Assembly: GCA_030537735.1 (NCBI GenBank)
Contig: JAUNVG010000014.1
Coordinates: forward strand, 1-53,032
Reading direction: 5' to 3'
Length of the DNA: 53,032 bases
DNA from: Actinomycetaceae bacterium
GTDB lineage: Bacteria; Actinomycetota; Actinomycetes; Actinomycetales; Actinomycetaceae
Positions 28,634 through 36,685 of the stretch are shown one piece after another. The stretch's first letter is position 1, and each line of letters starts with the position of its first letter. Both the position numbers and the translations under genes were made by a program. Below the pieces are notes generated by a model. The model worked only from the letters and a program-made list of their open reading frames with translations, was not told the DNA's origin and ran no database searches.

Positions 28634-28814
28634 CGCGTCTATAAACACCTACAATAAGACGAGGCGCACCCCAGTCGCAGCCAAACCCGCTCCCACGCAC
28701 CGCGGTGCTACCAGGACGCAACCAGGCACGGCGCCACAACCACAAACTACAGACCCCCACCACCAACAGGGATCTGAAACCACGTCGACACCCATCGACC
28801 ACTCAGGAGGACGC

Positions 28815-30107
28815 GTGCTAAGCGCATTCGCACAGGCATTCCGCACCCCGGATCTGCGTAGCAAACTACTGTTCAGCTTGCTCATCATGGGACTGTTCCG
28901 GCTCGGATCGTTCATCCCCACCCCCGGAGTGTCAACCCCCAACGTCCAACAATGTCTGGCCCAGCAGGATCAGAACTCACTACTGGACCTGGTGGACCTA
29001 TTCTCCGGCGGCGCACTACTGCAACTATCAGTATTCGCCCTCGGAATCATGCCCTACATCACCGCGTCCATCATGGTGCAACTACTGCGCGTCGTGATCC
29101 CACGCTTTGACGACCTACACAAAGAAGGACAAGCCGGGCAAGCGAAACTCACGCAATACACCCGCTACCTAACCATCTTCCTGGGAATCCTCCAGTCCTC
29201 CACCATCGTGTCACTAGCGGTATCAGGACAACTGTTCGCCGGATGTAGCGTGCCGATCATCCCCAACCCCTCACCGTGGACCTTCGGACTCATGGTGCTA
29301 GTGATGACCGCCGGCACCGGTGTCATCATGTGGCTGGGTGAACTCATCACCGAACGCGGCATCGGCAACGGCATGTCCCTGCTGATCTTTACCTCCATCA
29401 CCGCCACCCTTCCCGCGCACCTATACTCCGTGGGCCGCGGCAACGGATGGGGAACCGTATTCTGGATCGTGCTGCTCATCCTCGCCATCACCATGGTCGT
29501 GGTTTACGTCGAGCAAGCACAGCGCCGCATCCAAGTGCAATACGCCAAACGCATGGTGGGTCGCCGCCTCATGGGTGGAACATCCACCTACATTCCGCTG
29601 AAACTGAACATGTCCGGCGTTATCCCCGTCATCTTCTCCACCTCCATCCTGGCGATGTTCCCCATGATCGCTAACTTCGGGGACCCGTCGTCGACTTGGG
29701 TGCAGTGGATCAGGGCGAACTTCTACTCCACCAGCTGGCCTCACATCGTTGCCAACGGCCTGCTGATCTTGTTCTTCACCTTCTTCTACACCTCCATCAC
29801 GTTCAACCCCGACGAAGTCGCCGAGAACATGAAACGCTACGGAGGGTTCATCCCCGGGATCCGGGTGGGACGCCCCACCGCAGAATACCTGCGTTACGTC
29901 ATCAACCGCGTCACCACTGCGGGCGCCATCTACCTAGTGGTAGTTGCCCTGCTGCCCACCATCGCGATGATCCCGATGGGCCTGGGGCAAGGACAGCTAC
30001 CTTTCGGTGGTACCACCTTGCTGATCATCGTCGGTGTTGGTCTGCAAACCGTTAAAGAAATCAACTCCCAGCTGCAAAAGCACCACTACGAAGGGTTCCT
30101 CAAATGA
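28815..30107 (+). CDS. secY: Protein translocase subunit SecY
   Basis: Channel subunit of the SecYEG translocon in the cytoplasmic membrane. Its 430 residues have ten predicted membrane segments. The N-terminus is MLSAFAQAFRTPDLRSKLLF, and SecY signatures such as PYITASIMVQLL are present. The GTG start has CAGGAGG upstream. Its stop overlaps the adk ATG (ATGA), as in many bacteria. Confidence 0.97.
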   Translation: MLSAFAQAFRTPDLRSKLLFSLLIMGLFRLGSFIPTPGVSTPNVQQCLAQQDQNSLLDLVDLFSGGALLQLSVFALGIMPYITASIMVQLLRVVIPRFDDLHKEGQAGQAKLTQYTRYLTIFLGILQSSTIVSLAVSGQLFAGCSVPIIPNPSPWTFGLMVLVMTAGTGVIMWLGELITERGIGNGMSLLIFTSITATLPAHLYSVGRGNGWGTVFWIVLLILAITMVVVYVEQAQRRIQVQYAKRMVGRRLMGGTSTYIPLKLNMSGVIPVIFSTSILAMFPMIANFGDPSSTWVQWIRANFYSTSWPHIVANGLLILFFTFFYTSITFNPDEVAENMKRYGGFIPGIRVGRPTAEYLRYVINRVTTAGAIYLVVVALLPTIAMIPMGLGQGQLPFGGTTLLIIVGVGLQTVKEINSQLQKHHYEGFLK

Positions 30108-30712
30108 GCACGGTAGACAGTGGAAACGGTCCCATCGTTATCCTGCTCGGCCCTCCCGGAGCCGGCAAAGGTACGCAAGCTAAACAACTCGCCACCAGGC
30201 TAGGTGTCCCCGCCATCTCCACCGGAGCGATCTTCCGCCAAAACATGGCTGATGAAACCGAACTGGGCCAGCGCGCGCGTGAATACATGGACAAAGGCGA
30301 GTTCGTCCCCGATTCCGTGACGAACCCGATGATTACCGCCCGACTCAAAGCCCCCGACACTGCCAACGGTTGCCTCCTGGATGGCTACCCACGCACCGTC
30401 GACCAAGCTCGCTACCTACGTAGCACGCTTGACTCCATGGGGAGGAAAGTCGCCCTCGTAATCGAAATCGACGCCGACGAGGACGAGGTCGTTTCCCGCC
30501 TGCTCAAACGCGCGCAGCAAGAAAACCGGTCGGACGACACCGAACCCGTGATTCGCCACCGAATGAAGGTCTATCGCGAACAAACCGAGCCGATGGCGAC
30601 TTACTACGCAGAAAATGACCAACTGGCCGTGGTTGACGGGATGGGAACCGTCGAGGACGTGTGGGAGCGTATCGACCAAACACTAGTCCACGCCGGGCTG
30701 GTTCAACCGTAA
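30104..30712 (+). CDS. adk: Adenylate kinase, short type
   Basis: Interconverts ATP + AMP and 2 ADP. P-loop GPPGAGKGTQA, LLDGYPRT and DETEPVI-type RHRMKVYREQTEP are present. At 202 residues it has the short LID without the zinc cluster, common in actinobacteria. The usual ISTGD-[IM]-[FL]-R motif reads ISTGAIFR: Asp is replaced by Ala. It is coupled to secY. Confidence 0.96.
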   Translation: MSTVDSGNGPIVILLGPPGAGKGTQAKQLATRLGVPAISTGAIFRQNMADETELGQRAREYMDKGEFVPDSVTNPMITARLKAPDTANGCLLDGYPRTVDQARYLRSTLDSMGRKVALVIEIDADEDEVVSRLLKRAQQENRSDDTEPVIRHRMKVYREQTEPMATYYAENDQLAVVDGMGTVEDVWERIDQTLVHAGLVQP

Positions 30713-30764
30713 CGACCAACCGGAATCTGGTGCGAAGGCTCGCACTGACACGGCAACGTAAACC

Positions 30765-30789
30765 CGCCGCCCGGCGACCCCGGGCGGCG
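30765..30789 (+). terminator. GC hairpin after adk
   Basis: Perfect 10-bp arms CGCCGCCCGG and CCGGGCGGCG, 5-nt loop, no U tract. It may mark the end of the secY-adk transcript. Confidence 0.4.
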
Positions 30790-30810
30790 TCACACTACTA
30801 GGAACACGGT

Positions 30811-30824
30811 CAAGTGCGCACTTG
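30811..30824. promoter_or_regulatory. 14-bp perfect palindrome upstream of map
   Basis: CAAGTGCGCACTTG, with a half-site TAAGTGCAGG about 12 nt downstream. It lies 67 nt before the map start, so it could be an operator. No regulator is assigned. Confidence 0.35.
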
Positions 30825-30890
30825 GGTAGATGCTAAGTGCAGGCCGAGGGGTAGAGTGAAAACGAACGGCAACGGGGAAAGGTAAGACAA

Positions 30891-31724
30891 ATGGCGCCAA
30901 TCGAGATCAAAACCGGACAGCAGATCCGGTGGATGCGGGAAGCCGGACTGGTGGTAGCGCAGATTCACAAAGCCTTACGTGAAGCCGCCCAACCCGGAGT
31001 CAGTTTGAAAGACCTGGACGCAGTTAGCGAAAAAACCATACGCGAGTGCGGGGCGCACTCCAACTTCCTTGGCTACTACGGTTTCCCCGCCACTGCATGT
31101 ATAAGCGTGAACGAAACCGTGGTGCACGGCATCCCCGACAACACCGTGCTCAAAGCCGGGGATCTGGTGAGCTTCGACTGCGGAGCCTACGTGCTGCGCG
31201 AAGGCAAGCAGTGGCACGGCGACGCTGCCTTCACCATGATCGTAGGGGGAGAGGGTAGCGCCGAAGCTGAACGCCTGAACCGCGTCACCGAAGAGGCGAT
31301 GTGGGCAGCGTTGGCGTCTTTAGTTAACGGCAAACGCATCAGCGCCATCGGGGAAGCGGTGGAAGAAGTGGTGGCTGCGAACGCTACCGACCAGTGGGAA
31401 GCTGGAATCATCGAAGAATACACCGGGCACGGCATTGGCACCGCCATGCATCAACCACCGGAGATACTTAACTACCGTGCGCGCGGAATCACTCCCAAGC
31501 TCAAGCGGGGTATGGTGCTCGCTGTGGAGCCGATGCTTGTCGACGGCAGCATTGAAACCGAGGTAATGGATGATGACTGGACAGTGAAGACAGTCGACCG
31601 GTCCTTGGCAGCGCACTGGGAGCACACGGTGGCTCTCACCGACGGAGGAATCTGGGTGCTGACCGCGCCCGATGGGGGAGAGGCCGGCCTAGCGCCTTAC
31701 GGAATCACCCCCAGCCCCGCGTAG
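30891..31724 (+). CDS. map: Methionine aminopeptidase, type I
   Basis: Removes the initiator methionine from nascent proteins. The five metal ligands are visible in SFDCGA (Asp), HGDAAFT (Asp), GHGIG (His), VEPM (Glu) and WEHTV (Glu). Its 277 residues have a short N-terminal lead and no SH3-type zinc-finger extension. GGGGAAAGG lies before the ATG. It sits between adk and infA as in most actinobacteria. Confidence 0.96.
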   Translation: MAPIEIKTGQQIRWMREAGLVVAQIHKALREAAQPGVSLKDLDAVSEKTIRECGAHSNFLGYYGFPATACISVNETVVHGIPDNTVLKAGDLVSFDCGAYVLREGKQWHGDAAFTMIVGGEGSAEAERLNRVTEEAMWAALASLVNGKRISAIGEAVEEVVAANATDQWEAGIIEEYTGHGIGTAMHQPPEILNYRARGITPKLKRGMVLAVEPMLVDGSIETEVMDDDWTVKTVDRSLAAHWEHTVALTDGGIWVLTAPDGGEAGLAPYGITPSPA

Positions 31725-31789
31725 GGTAGTCGGCCCGATGATCCCTGTGGGGTAGTCGGCCCGGACGGTCGCACGCCGGTCGTCGATCG

Positions 31790-32062
31790 CACGCGCCCAT
31801 CCCCGCGATGCCGCTTAGCCGAGCTTTCCCCGTCCCGCCCGCCCACGTCCTCGCCACCTCCCACCGGGCGCACGCGCCCATCCCAGCGATGCCGCCTGAC
31901 CGAGCTTTCCCCGTCCCGCCTGCCCACGTCCTCGCCACCTCCCACCGGGCGCACGCGCTTTTGGAACGCTGGTCCCCGATCTGGATGTCGGTCGCACGCG
32001 CCCATCCCCGCGAAGCCGCTTAGCCGAGCTTTCCCCGCCCCGCCCGCCCACGTCCTCGCCAC
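31790..32062. repeat. 81-bp repeat, 2 full copies plus a displaced third
   Basis: Units begin CACGCGCCCATCCC at 31790, 31871 and 31995; the third follows a 43-bp spacer. Each contains TTCCCCGTCCCGCCCGCCCA and ACGTCCTCGCCACC. The reverse complement resembles the array-1 spacer GCGAGGACGTGGGGCGGGG. Confidence 0.85.
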
Positions 32063-32142
32063 CTTACGCCGCTGGGTGAGGGAAATAACAAGCCCGCGGA
32101 CTGGGCGAAACCGGGGTCAATCCATTAAAGTTGATAGTCGGG

Positions 32143-32166
32143 TCATTATTGCCACAATGGTAATGA
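32143..32166. promoter_or_regulatory. Inverted repeat upstream of infA
   Basis: TCATTA (32143) and TAATGA (32161) flank CCA-CAA-TGG, forming an imperfect 24-bp palindrome 56 nt before the infA ATG. It may be an operator or a small hairpin. Confidence 0.3.
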
Positions 32167-32221
32167 CTTCGATCGGCGCAACCGCGTCGAGTAAGACAAC
32201 TGTAGGGGATAGTCGGAGGAC

Positions 32222-32443
32222 ATGGGGAAAAAAGACGGCGTCATTGAGATGGAAGGCACTATCGTAGAGGCACTGCCAAATGCGATGTTCCGCGTAGAAC
32301 TAGGTAATGGGCACCTGGTGCTCGCGCACATCTCGGGCAAGATGCGTCAACACTACATCCGCATACTCCCAGAAGACCGCGTCGTGGTGGAACTAAGCCC
32401 ATACGACCTATCGCGCGGCCGCATCGTCTATCGCTACAAGTGA
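32222..32443 (+). CDS. infA: Translation initiation factor IF-1
   Basis: OB-fold factor occupying the 30S A site during initiation. It has 73 residues: [20 protein letters not shown], then [15 protein letters not shown] and [15 protein letters not shown] is 2 nt from the ATG, unusually tight. It is followed by rpmJ as usual. Confidence 0.97.
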   Translation: MGKKDGVIEMEGTIVEALPNAMFRVELGNGHLVLAHISGKMRQHYIRILPEDRVVVELSPYDLSRGRIVYRYK

Positions 32444-32487
32444 CAAGACACTAAGAACACTGCCGAACTATCGGCGGAGGTATCACC

Positions 32488-32604
32488 ATGAAGGTTCAGC
32501 CGAGTGTCAAGAAAATCTGTGACAACTGCCGTGTGATTCGTCGTCACGGTCGTGTCATGGTTATCTGTGACAACCCTCGACACAAGCAGCGTCAGGGCCG
32601 CTAG
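32488..32604 (+). CDS. rpmJ: 50S ribosomal protein L36
   Basis: Small frame of 38 residues, [20 protein letters not shown] and on to [10 protein letters not shown]. Zinc ligands Cys11, Cys14, Cys27 and His32 are all present (zinc-type L36). CGGAGG lies 8 nt upstream of the ATG. It sits in the standard position between infA and rpsM. Confidence 0.96.
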   Translation: MKVQPSVKKICDNCRVIRRHGRVMVICDNPRHKQRQGR

Positions 32605-32710
32605 GCTCCACGCGAAAACTAGCAAGCACTTCATCGGCCGCGTCAGCGGGACCCTCGGACAGGAGGCCGAGGCTGGGTAACCCCCAGATGATGAGGTGAC
32701 CACCTCCCCT

Positions 32711-32722
32711 TCCATTAATGGA
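32711..32722 (+). promoter_or_regulatory. Palindrome covering the rpsM ribosome-binding site
   Basis: TCCATTAATGGA is a perfect 12-bp palindrome whose right arm contains the GGAG used by rpsM. Folding would hide the site. Upstream lies CCTCGG/CCGAGG (about 32652-32671). Confidence 0.35.
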
Positions 32723-32730
32723 GAGAAAAC

Positions 32731-33099
32731 ATGGCACGTATTGCCGGCGTTGACCTCCCCCGCGAAAAGCGGATGGAGATCGCGCTTACCTACATATACG
32801 GTGTTGGACGCACCCGATCACAAGAAACGCTTAAAGCCACCGGGGTATCCCCCGACTTGCGCGTTAAGGATGCTAGCGAGGAAGACCTCGCTAAGCTCCG
32901 CGAGTACATTGAAAGCAACTACAAGGTAGAGGGCGACCTGCGCCGCGAAGTCCAAGCTGACATTCGCCGCAAGATCGAAATCGGCTGCTACCAAGGTCTA
33001 CGTCACCGCCGCGGCCTCCCGGTACGCGGACAGCGCACCAAGACCAACGCGCGTACCCGCAAGGGCCCCAAGCGTACCGTTGCAGGCAAGAAGAAGTAA
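32731..33099 (+). CDS. rpsM: 30S ribosomal protein S13
   Basis: Head protein contacting P-site tRNA and L5. Its 122 residues begin [51 protein letters not shown] is conserved, followed by a basic tail. It is the first gene of the alpha operon. Confidence 0.97.
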   Translation: MARIAGVDLPREKRMEIALTYIYGVGRTRSQETLKATGVSPDLRVKDASEEDLAKLREYIESNYKVEGDLRREVQADIRRKIEIGCYQGLRHRRGLPVRGQRTKTNARTRKGPKRTVAGKKK

Positions 33100-33136
33100 C
33101 CCGCAGGGTTCCACCATTACTCGCAGGAGATAATTC

Positions 33137-33541
33137 ATGGCTACAAAAGCTCGTTCATCGGTGGCCCGCAAGGGGCGGCGTAAGGAACGCCGCAACGTAC
33201 CTCACGGCCACGCTTACATTAAGTCCACTTTCAACAACACCATCGTGTCGATCACTGACCCCTCCGGTGCAGTCCTAGCTTGGGCCTCATCCGGTCAAGT
33301 TGGTTTCAAGGGTTCACGCAAATCCACCCCGTTCGCTGCGCAGCTGGCCGCCGAATCCGCTGCCCGTCGCGCACAAGAACACGGCGTGAAGAAGGTAGAC
33401 GTCTTCGTTAAAGGACCGGGATCCGGCCGCGAGACCGCGATCCGCTCCCTGCAGGCCACCGGAATTGAGGTTGGCTCAATCCAGGACGTCACCCCTCAGC
33501 CCCACAACGGCTGCCGCCCGCCGAAGCGTCGTCGCGTCTGA
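33137..33541 (+). CDS. rpsK: 30S ribosomal protein S11
   Basis: Platform protein near the Shine-Dalgarno helix. Its 134 residues include [36 protein letters not shown] and the end [16 protein letters not shown]. rpsD, which follows rpsK in mycobacteria, is absent here. Confidence 0.97.
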   Translation: MATKARSSVARKGRRKERRNVPHGHAYIKSTFNNTIVSITDPSGAVLAWASSGQVGFKGSRKSTPFAAQLAAESAARRAQEHGVKKVDVFVKGPGSGRETAIRSLQATGIEVGSIQDVTPQPHNGCRPPKRRRV

Positions 33542-33574
33542 GCGACCCAACGAGGCCTCGAGTCTCCACGTCGA

Positions 33575-33597
33575 GTTAGCGGACCGATCCCGCTAAC
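33575..33597 (+). promoter_or_regulatory. Hairpin in rpoA leader
   Basis: GTTAGCGG and CCGCTAAC form a perfect 8-bp stem with a 7-nt loop. A second stem CTCGA/TCGAG lies immediately upstream. It is within the 134-nt rpsK-rpoA gap, where rpsD would be in other species. Confidence 0.4.
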
Positions 33598-33675
33598 AAA
33601 ACAAACTGTTCCAGCGCCTGCTGGCACCACAACTCGGCGTCATATAGCGGATGCCGGGAAGAAAGGAACAAAGAC

Positions 33676-34665
33676 GTGCTCATTGCACAGCGCCCCACGC
33701 TGACTGAGGAAAAGGTCAGCGATTACCGCTCACGATTCACCCTAGAACCGCTCGAGCCTGGTTTCGGCTACACCCTGGGTAACTCACTGCGCCGGACCCT
33801 ACTGTCCTCCATCCCCGGAGCGGCAGTAACTTCCATCCGCATCGAAGGAATCCAGCACGAGTTCTCCACCATCCCCGGTGTGAAAGAAGACGTTGCGGAA
33901 ATCATCCTCAACATCAAGAACATCGTGTTGTCCTCCGACCACGACGAACCGGTAGTGATGTACCTACACCGCGCGGGCAGTGGCGTAGTCACCGCAGGTG
34001 ACATTACCCCGCCCGCCGGCGTTGAAATCCACAACCCCGACTTGCACCTGGCAACCCTGTCCGACAAGGGCAAGCTGGAGATCGAACTGACCGTGGAACG
34101 CGGTCGCGGATACATTTCTGCAGTCCAGAACAAGGACCCGCACGCAGAAATCTCCCGCATTCCGATCGACTCCATCTACAGTCCGGTGCTGAAAGTCACC
34201 TACAAGGTGGAAGCCACCCGTGTGGAACAACGCACCGACTTTGATCGTCTGGTCGTAGACGTCGAAACCAAACCCGCGATCTCCCCCCGCGATGCTTTCG
34301 CATCCGCAGGGAAGACCCTCGTGGAACTGTTCGGTTTGGCTCGCGAACTTAACACCGAAGCAGAAGCGATCGACCTGGGAACGGCAGCTACTGACGAAAC
34401 CCTCGCCGCCGACCTCGCACTGCCGATCGACAGCCTCGGCCTGCAGTCGCGTTCACTCAACGCCCTGCGCCGCCGCGGCATCATGAACGTGGGTGAGCTT
34501 GTTGCGCACTCCGAAGCGGACCTTCTTGACATCCGCAACTTCGGGTCCAAGTCCATTGAAGAAATCAAGGACAAGCTTGCCGGCCTGGGGATGACGTTGA
34601 AAGACTCCGTCATGCCTGGCACCGTCATGGACCAGCCCGGTTCGATTCAGTTCAGTGACGAGTAA
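33676..34665 (+). CDS. rpoA: RNA polymerase alpha subunit
   Basis: Assembles RNA polymerase and contacts UP elements and activators. Its 329 residues comprise an N-terminal domain with [20 protein letters not shown] and a C-terminal domain with [13 protein letters not shown] and [19 protein letters not shown] start with GAAAGGA upstream. Standard length. Confidence 0.97.
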   Translation: MLIAQRPTLTEEKVSDYRSRFTLEPLEPGFGYTLGNSLRRTLLSSIPGAAVTSIRIEGIQHEFSTIPGVKEDVAEIILNIKNIVLSSDHDEPVVMYLHRAGSGVVTAGDITPPAGVEIHNPDLHLATLSDKGKLEIELTVERGRGYISAVQNKDPHAEISRIPIDSIYSPVLKVTYKVEATRVEQRTDFDRLVVDVETKPAISPRDAFASAGKTLVELFGLARELNTEAEAIDLGTAATDETLAADLALPIDSLGLQSRSLNALRRRGIMNVGELVAHSEADLLDIRNFGSKSIEEIKDKLAGLGMTLKDSVMPGTVMDQPGSIQFSDE

Positions 34666-34697
34666 GTCGTCGCCCCAGTTTTTAATCAGGAGTAAAC

Positions 34698-35213
34698 ATG
34701 CCTAAGCCCACTAAGGGACCTCGTCTCGGTGGATCACCGGCGCACGAGCGTCTGATGCTGGCTAACCTCGCCCAGGATCTGTTCAAGCACGGTTCCATCA
34801 CCACCACCGTAACCAAAGCCAAGCGGGTACAGCCGCTGGCTGAAAAACTCATCACCAAGGCGCGCAAGGGTGACCTGCACTCTCGTCGTCTGGCGGCCAA
34901 GACCATCCGCGACCGCGATGTTCTCTACACCCTGTTCGACGTCATTGCACCGTCAATCGACGAAGAACGCAAGGGTGGGTACACCCGCATCGTGGCTCTG
35001 GGTAACCGCCGCGGAGACAACGCCCCCATGGCGAAGATCTCCCTGGTGACCGAGAAGGTGGAGAAGAAAGCCGTTGTTTCTCACGCGGAGAAGACTGCGG
35101 AAGCCGCTGCTCCGGCAGCTAAGTCCGCTGAATCCGCCGAGTCTGCTGCTTCTGCCGAATCCGCAGAGTCGGCTCCTTCCGCGGAGTCAGCTGAGGATAC
35201 CGAGAAGAAGTAA
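34698..35213 (+). CDS. rplQ: 50S ribosomal protein L17 with Ala/Ser/Glu tail
   Basis: Tunnel-exit-side protein. The core of ~115 residues begins [20 protein letters not shown] and has [22 protein letters not shown]. The tail from about residue 135 is a low-complexity SAESAES-type repeat ending EDTEKK, giving 171 residues in total. Extended L17 tails are common in actinobacteria, but the repeat content fits the tandem-repeat tendency seen elsewhere in this window. Confidence 0.96.
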   Translation: MPKPTKGPRLGGSPAHERLMLANLAQDLFKHGSITTTVTKAKRVQPLAEKLITKARKGDLHSRRLAAKTIRDRDVLYTLFDVIAPSIDEERKGGYTRIVALGNRRGDNAPMAKISLVTEKVEKKAVVSHAEKTAEAAAPAAKSAESAESAASAESAESAPSAESAEDTEKK

Positions 35214-35278
35214 GTTTCTTCCGGCACCCGCACGGTGAAAACCTAACTGCAGGTCGCCTTTAAGGTTGGCACTGCTGT

Positions 35279-35318
35279 AAGCGCCGGTACTGTCTTTCCA
35301 GACGGTACCGGCGCTTTG
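35279..35318 (+). terminator. Alpha operon terminator
   Basis: 17-bp stem AAGCGCCGGTACTGTCT / AGACGGTACCGGCGCTT with one G.U pair and a TTCC loop; the T tail is short. Confidence 0.85.
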
Positions 35319-35521
35319 CTGTGCCCACAGGGGTACTATCCGGGCGGCGCGGCCCATGCCCGCCCGCTTGCCTGTCTAGCTGTGTGCCCGCCGGCTTACC
35401 TGCCCGCCCGGTTTAGGCCTCCCACCCGCTTACCCGCCCCGCCCATCCCCACACCCCCGCCCACGCCATCTTGGCCCGCCCGCTTACCCGCCCCGCCTCA
35501 CCTTTCTCTGTTCACCACTCG
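35319..35521. repeat. Pyrimidine-rich repeat tract
   Basis: C-rich plus strand with CCCGCTTACCCGCCCCGCC repeated exactly at 35425 and 35479, plus degenerate CCCGCC runs. It directly abuts the G-rich array 2, so strand composition flips sharply near 35520. No gene. Confidence 0.7.
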
Positions 35522-35579
35522 CCACTGTGAGGGTTTAGTCCACTTTTGGGTCTGGTTTTGGCTTAATGGCTCACGGTGG
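35522..35579 (+). repeat. 58-bp palindromic element, copy 4
   Basis: Termini CCACTGTGAG / CTCACGGTGG, interior GGGTCTGGTTTTGGCTTAAT. First unit of array 2. Confidence 0.85.
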
Positions 35580-35607
35580 TTGTTGGTGGCTTTGTGACGG
35601 TGGCGTT

Positions 35608-35630
35608 GGGTGGGTGGGGGTCTGCGGGGG
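35608..35630 (+). other. G-quadruplex-forming motif, copy 1
   Basis: GGGTGGGTGGGGGTCTGC followed by GGGGG: four G3+ runs with loops of 1, 1 and 5 nt, a canonical quadruplex motif. Confidence 0.7.
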
Positions 35631-35656
35631 CTGGCGGGTGTGGGGGTGTGGTTTTG

Positions 35657-35714
35657 TCACTGTGAGGGTTTGAGCCAGTTTTGGGTCTGGTTTTGGCTTA
35701 ATGACTCACGGTGG
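35657..35714 (+). repeat. 58-bp palindromic element, copy 5
   Basis: 5' arm TCACTGTGAG (first C to T, still able to pair as U.G in RNA), 3' arm CTCACGGTGG. Interior GGTTTGAGCCAG. Confidence 0.85.
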
Positions 35715-35738
35715 CGGAAGGGGTGGCAGCCGGTGCGT

Positions 35739-35761
35739 GGGTGGGTGGGGGTCTGCGGGGG
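35739..35761 (+). other. G-quadruplex-forming motif, copy 2
   Basis: Exact repeat of the 23-nt motif at 35608, in the next spacer of array 2. Confidence 0.7.
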
Positions 35762-35787
35762 CTGGCGGGTGTGGGGGTGTGGTTTCG

Positions 35788-35845
35788 CCACTGTGAGGGT
35801 TTGAGCCAGATTTGGGTCTGATTTTGGCGTAAACGCTCACGGTGG
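35788..35845 (+). repeat. 58-bp palindromic element, copy 6
   Basis: Termini CCACTGTGAG / CTCACGGTGG, interior GGCGTAAACG. Last unit of array 2, ending 90 nt before the next gene. Confidence 0.85.
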
Positions 35846-35935
35846 CGGAAGGCGGCGGGCCCGGTGGGCGAAAGAGACAGAAGCCGGCAGGGGAGGGAAC
35901 ACGGCAGGGGAGGGAAGCAAGATAGACTAAGACCC

Positions 35936-36685
35936 GTGAAAGAAACGCTGACCCTCACCGTGGACTGCGGCGGCGGCGGAATCAAAGCCTCCGTCCTGAA
36001 CCAAGCCGGCACCATGACCGCACCCGCAGTGCGCACCGCCACGCCCTACCCGCTACCACCCGAACTACTGGTCAGCACCATCGCCGGCCTCGCCGAGCAA
36101 CTCCCACCCGCAGACCGCCTAACCGTCGGCATGCCCGGCATGATCCGCCACGGCATAGTGATCGCCACCCCGCACTACATCACCCGCGATGGGCCGCGCT
36201 CGAAAATCCTGCCCCACCTGCAGCAAGCCTGGCACCACTTCGACATGCGCCGCGCCCTCCAAGACGAACTCCAAATGCAAACCCTGGTCCTCAACGACGC
36301 CGAAGTCGCAGGCGCTGGAGTCATCACCGGCACCGGCCTAGAAATGATCATCACCCTCGGCACCGGCCTGGGAAACGCAGTCTTCGATGGCGGCAAACTC
36401 GCCCCCCACGTGGAAGTCTCCCAAGGCCCCGTCAAATGGGGACTAACCTACGATGATTACGTCGGCGAACACGAGCGACTACGCCTCGGCGATGCCCACT
36501 GGTCACGCCGCATACGCCGCGTCGTCACCGGCCTGCGAGCCATGTACATGTGGGACCGCCTCTACCTGGGGGGCGGCAACTCCGCGCGCATCACCCCCAC
36601 CCACCGTGCCAAACTCGGCGAGGACGTGGTCATCGTCCCCAACGACGCCGGCATCCGCGGTGGCGTGCGAGCCTGGGAGCTGTAA
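35936..36685 (+). CDS. ROK-family kinase, polyphosphate-glucokinase-like
   Basis: Sugar kinase of the ASKHA fold. Phosphate-1 motif LTVDCGGGGIKASV, catalytic LNDAEVAG, phosphate-2 LGTGLGNAVF and adenosine-side LGGGNSARI are in the expected order. The CXCGXXGC zinc motif of classical ROK proteins is absent, as in polyphosphate glucokinases, so glucose phosphorylation from polyphosphate or ATP is the likely activity. GTG 35936 is chosen because the residues before it (from 35864) are Arg/Gly-rich repeat-edge translation; no good ribosome-binding site is seen. It has 249 residues. The stop abuts truA. Confidence 0.75.
   Translation: MKETLTLTVDCGGGGIKASVLNQAGTMTAPAVRTATPYPLPPELLVSTIAGLAEQLPPADRLTVGMPGMIRHGIVIATPHYITRDGPRSKILPHLQQAWHHFDMRRALQDELQMQTLVLNDAEVAGAGVITGTGLEMIITLGTGLGNAVFDGGKLAPHVEVSQGPVKWGLTYDDYVGEHERLRLGDAHWSRRIRRVVTGLRAMYMWDRLYLGGGNSARITPTHRAKLGEDVVIVPNDAGIRGGVRAWEL

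Larger units (their letters stand above)
31725..32221. other. Intergenic region with 81-bp repeats
   Basis: This 497-bp gap between map and infA contains a duplicated GGGTAGTCGGCCCG, the 81-bp repeats, an inverted repeat at 32143-32166 and presumably the infA promoter (TTGATA at 32131 is the best -35). No gene is supported; the frames through it are products of the repeats. Confidence 0.6.
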
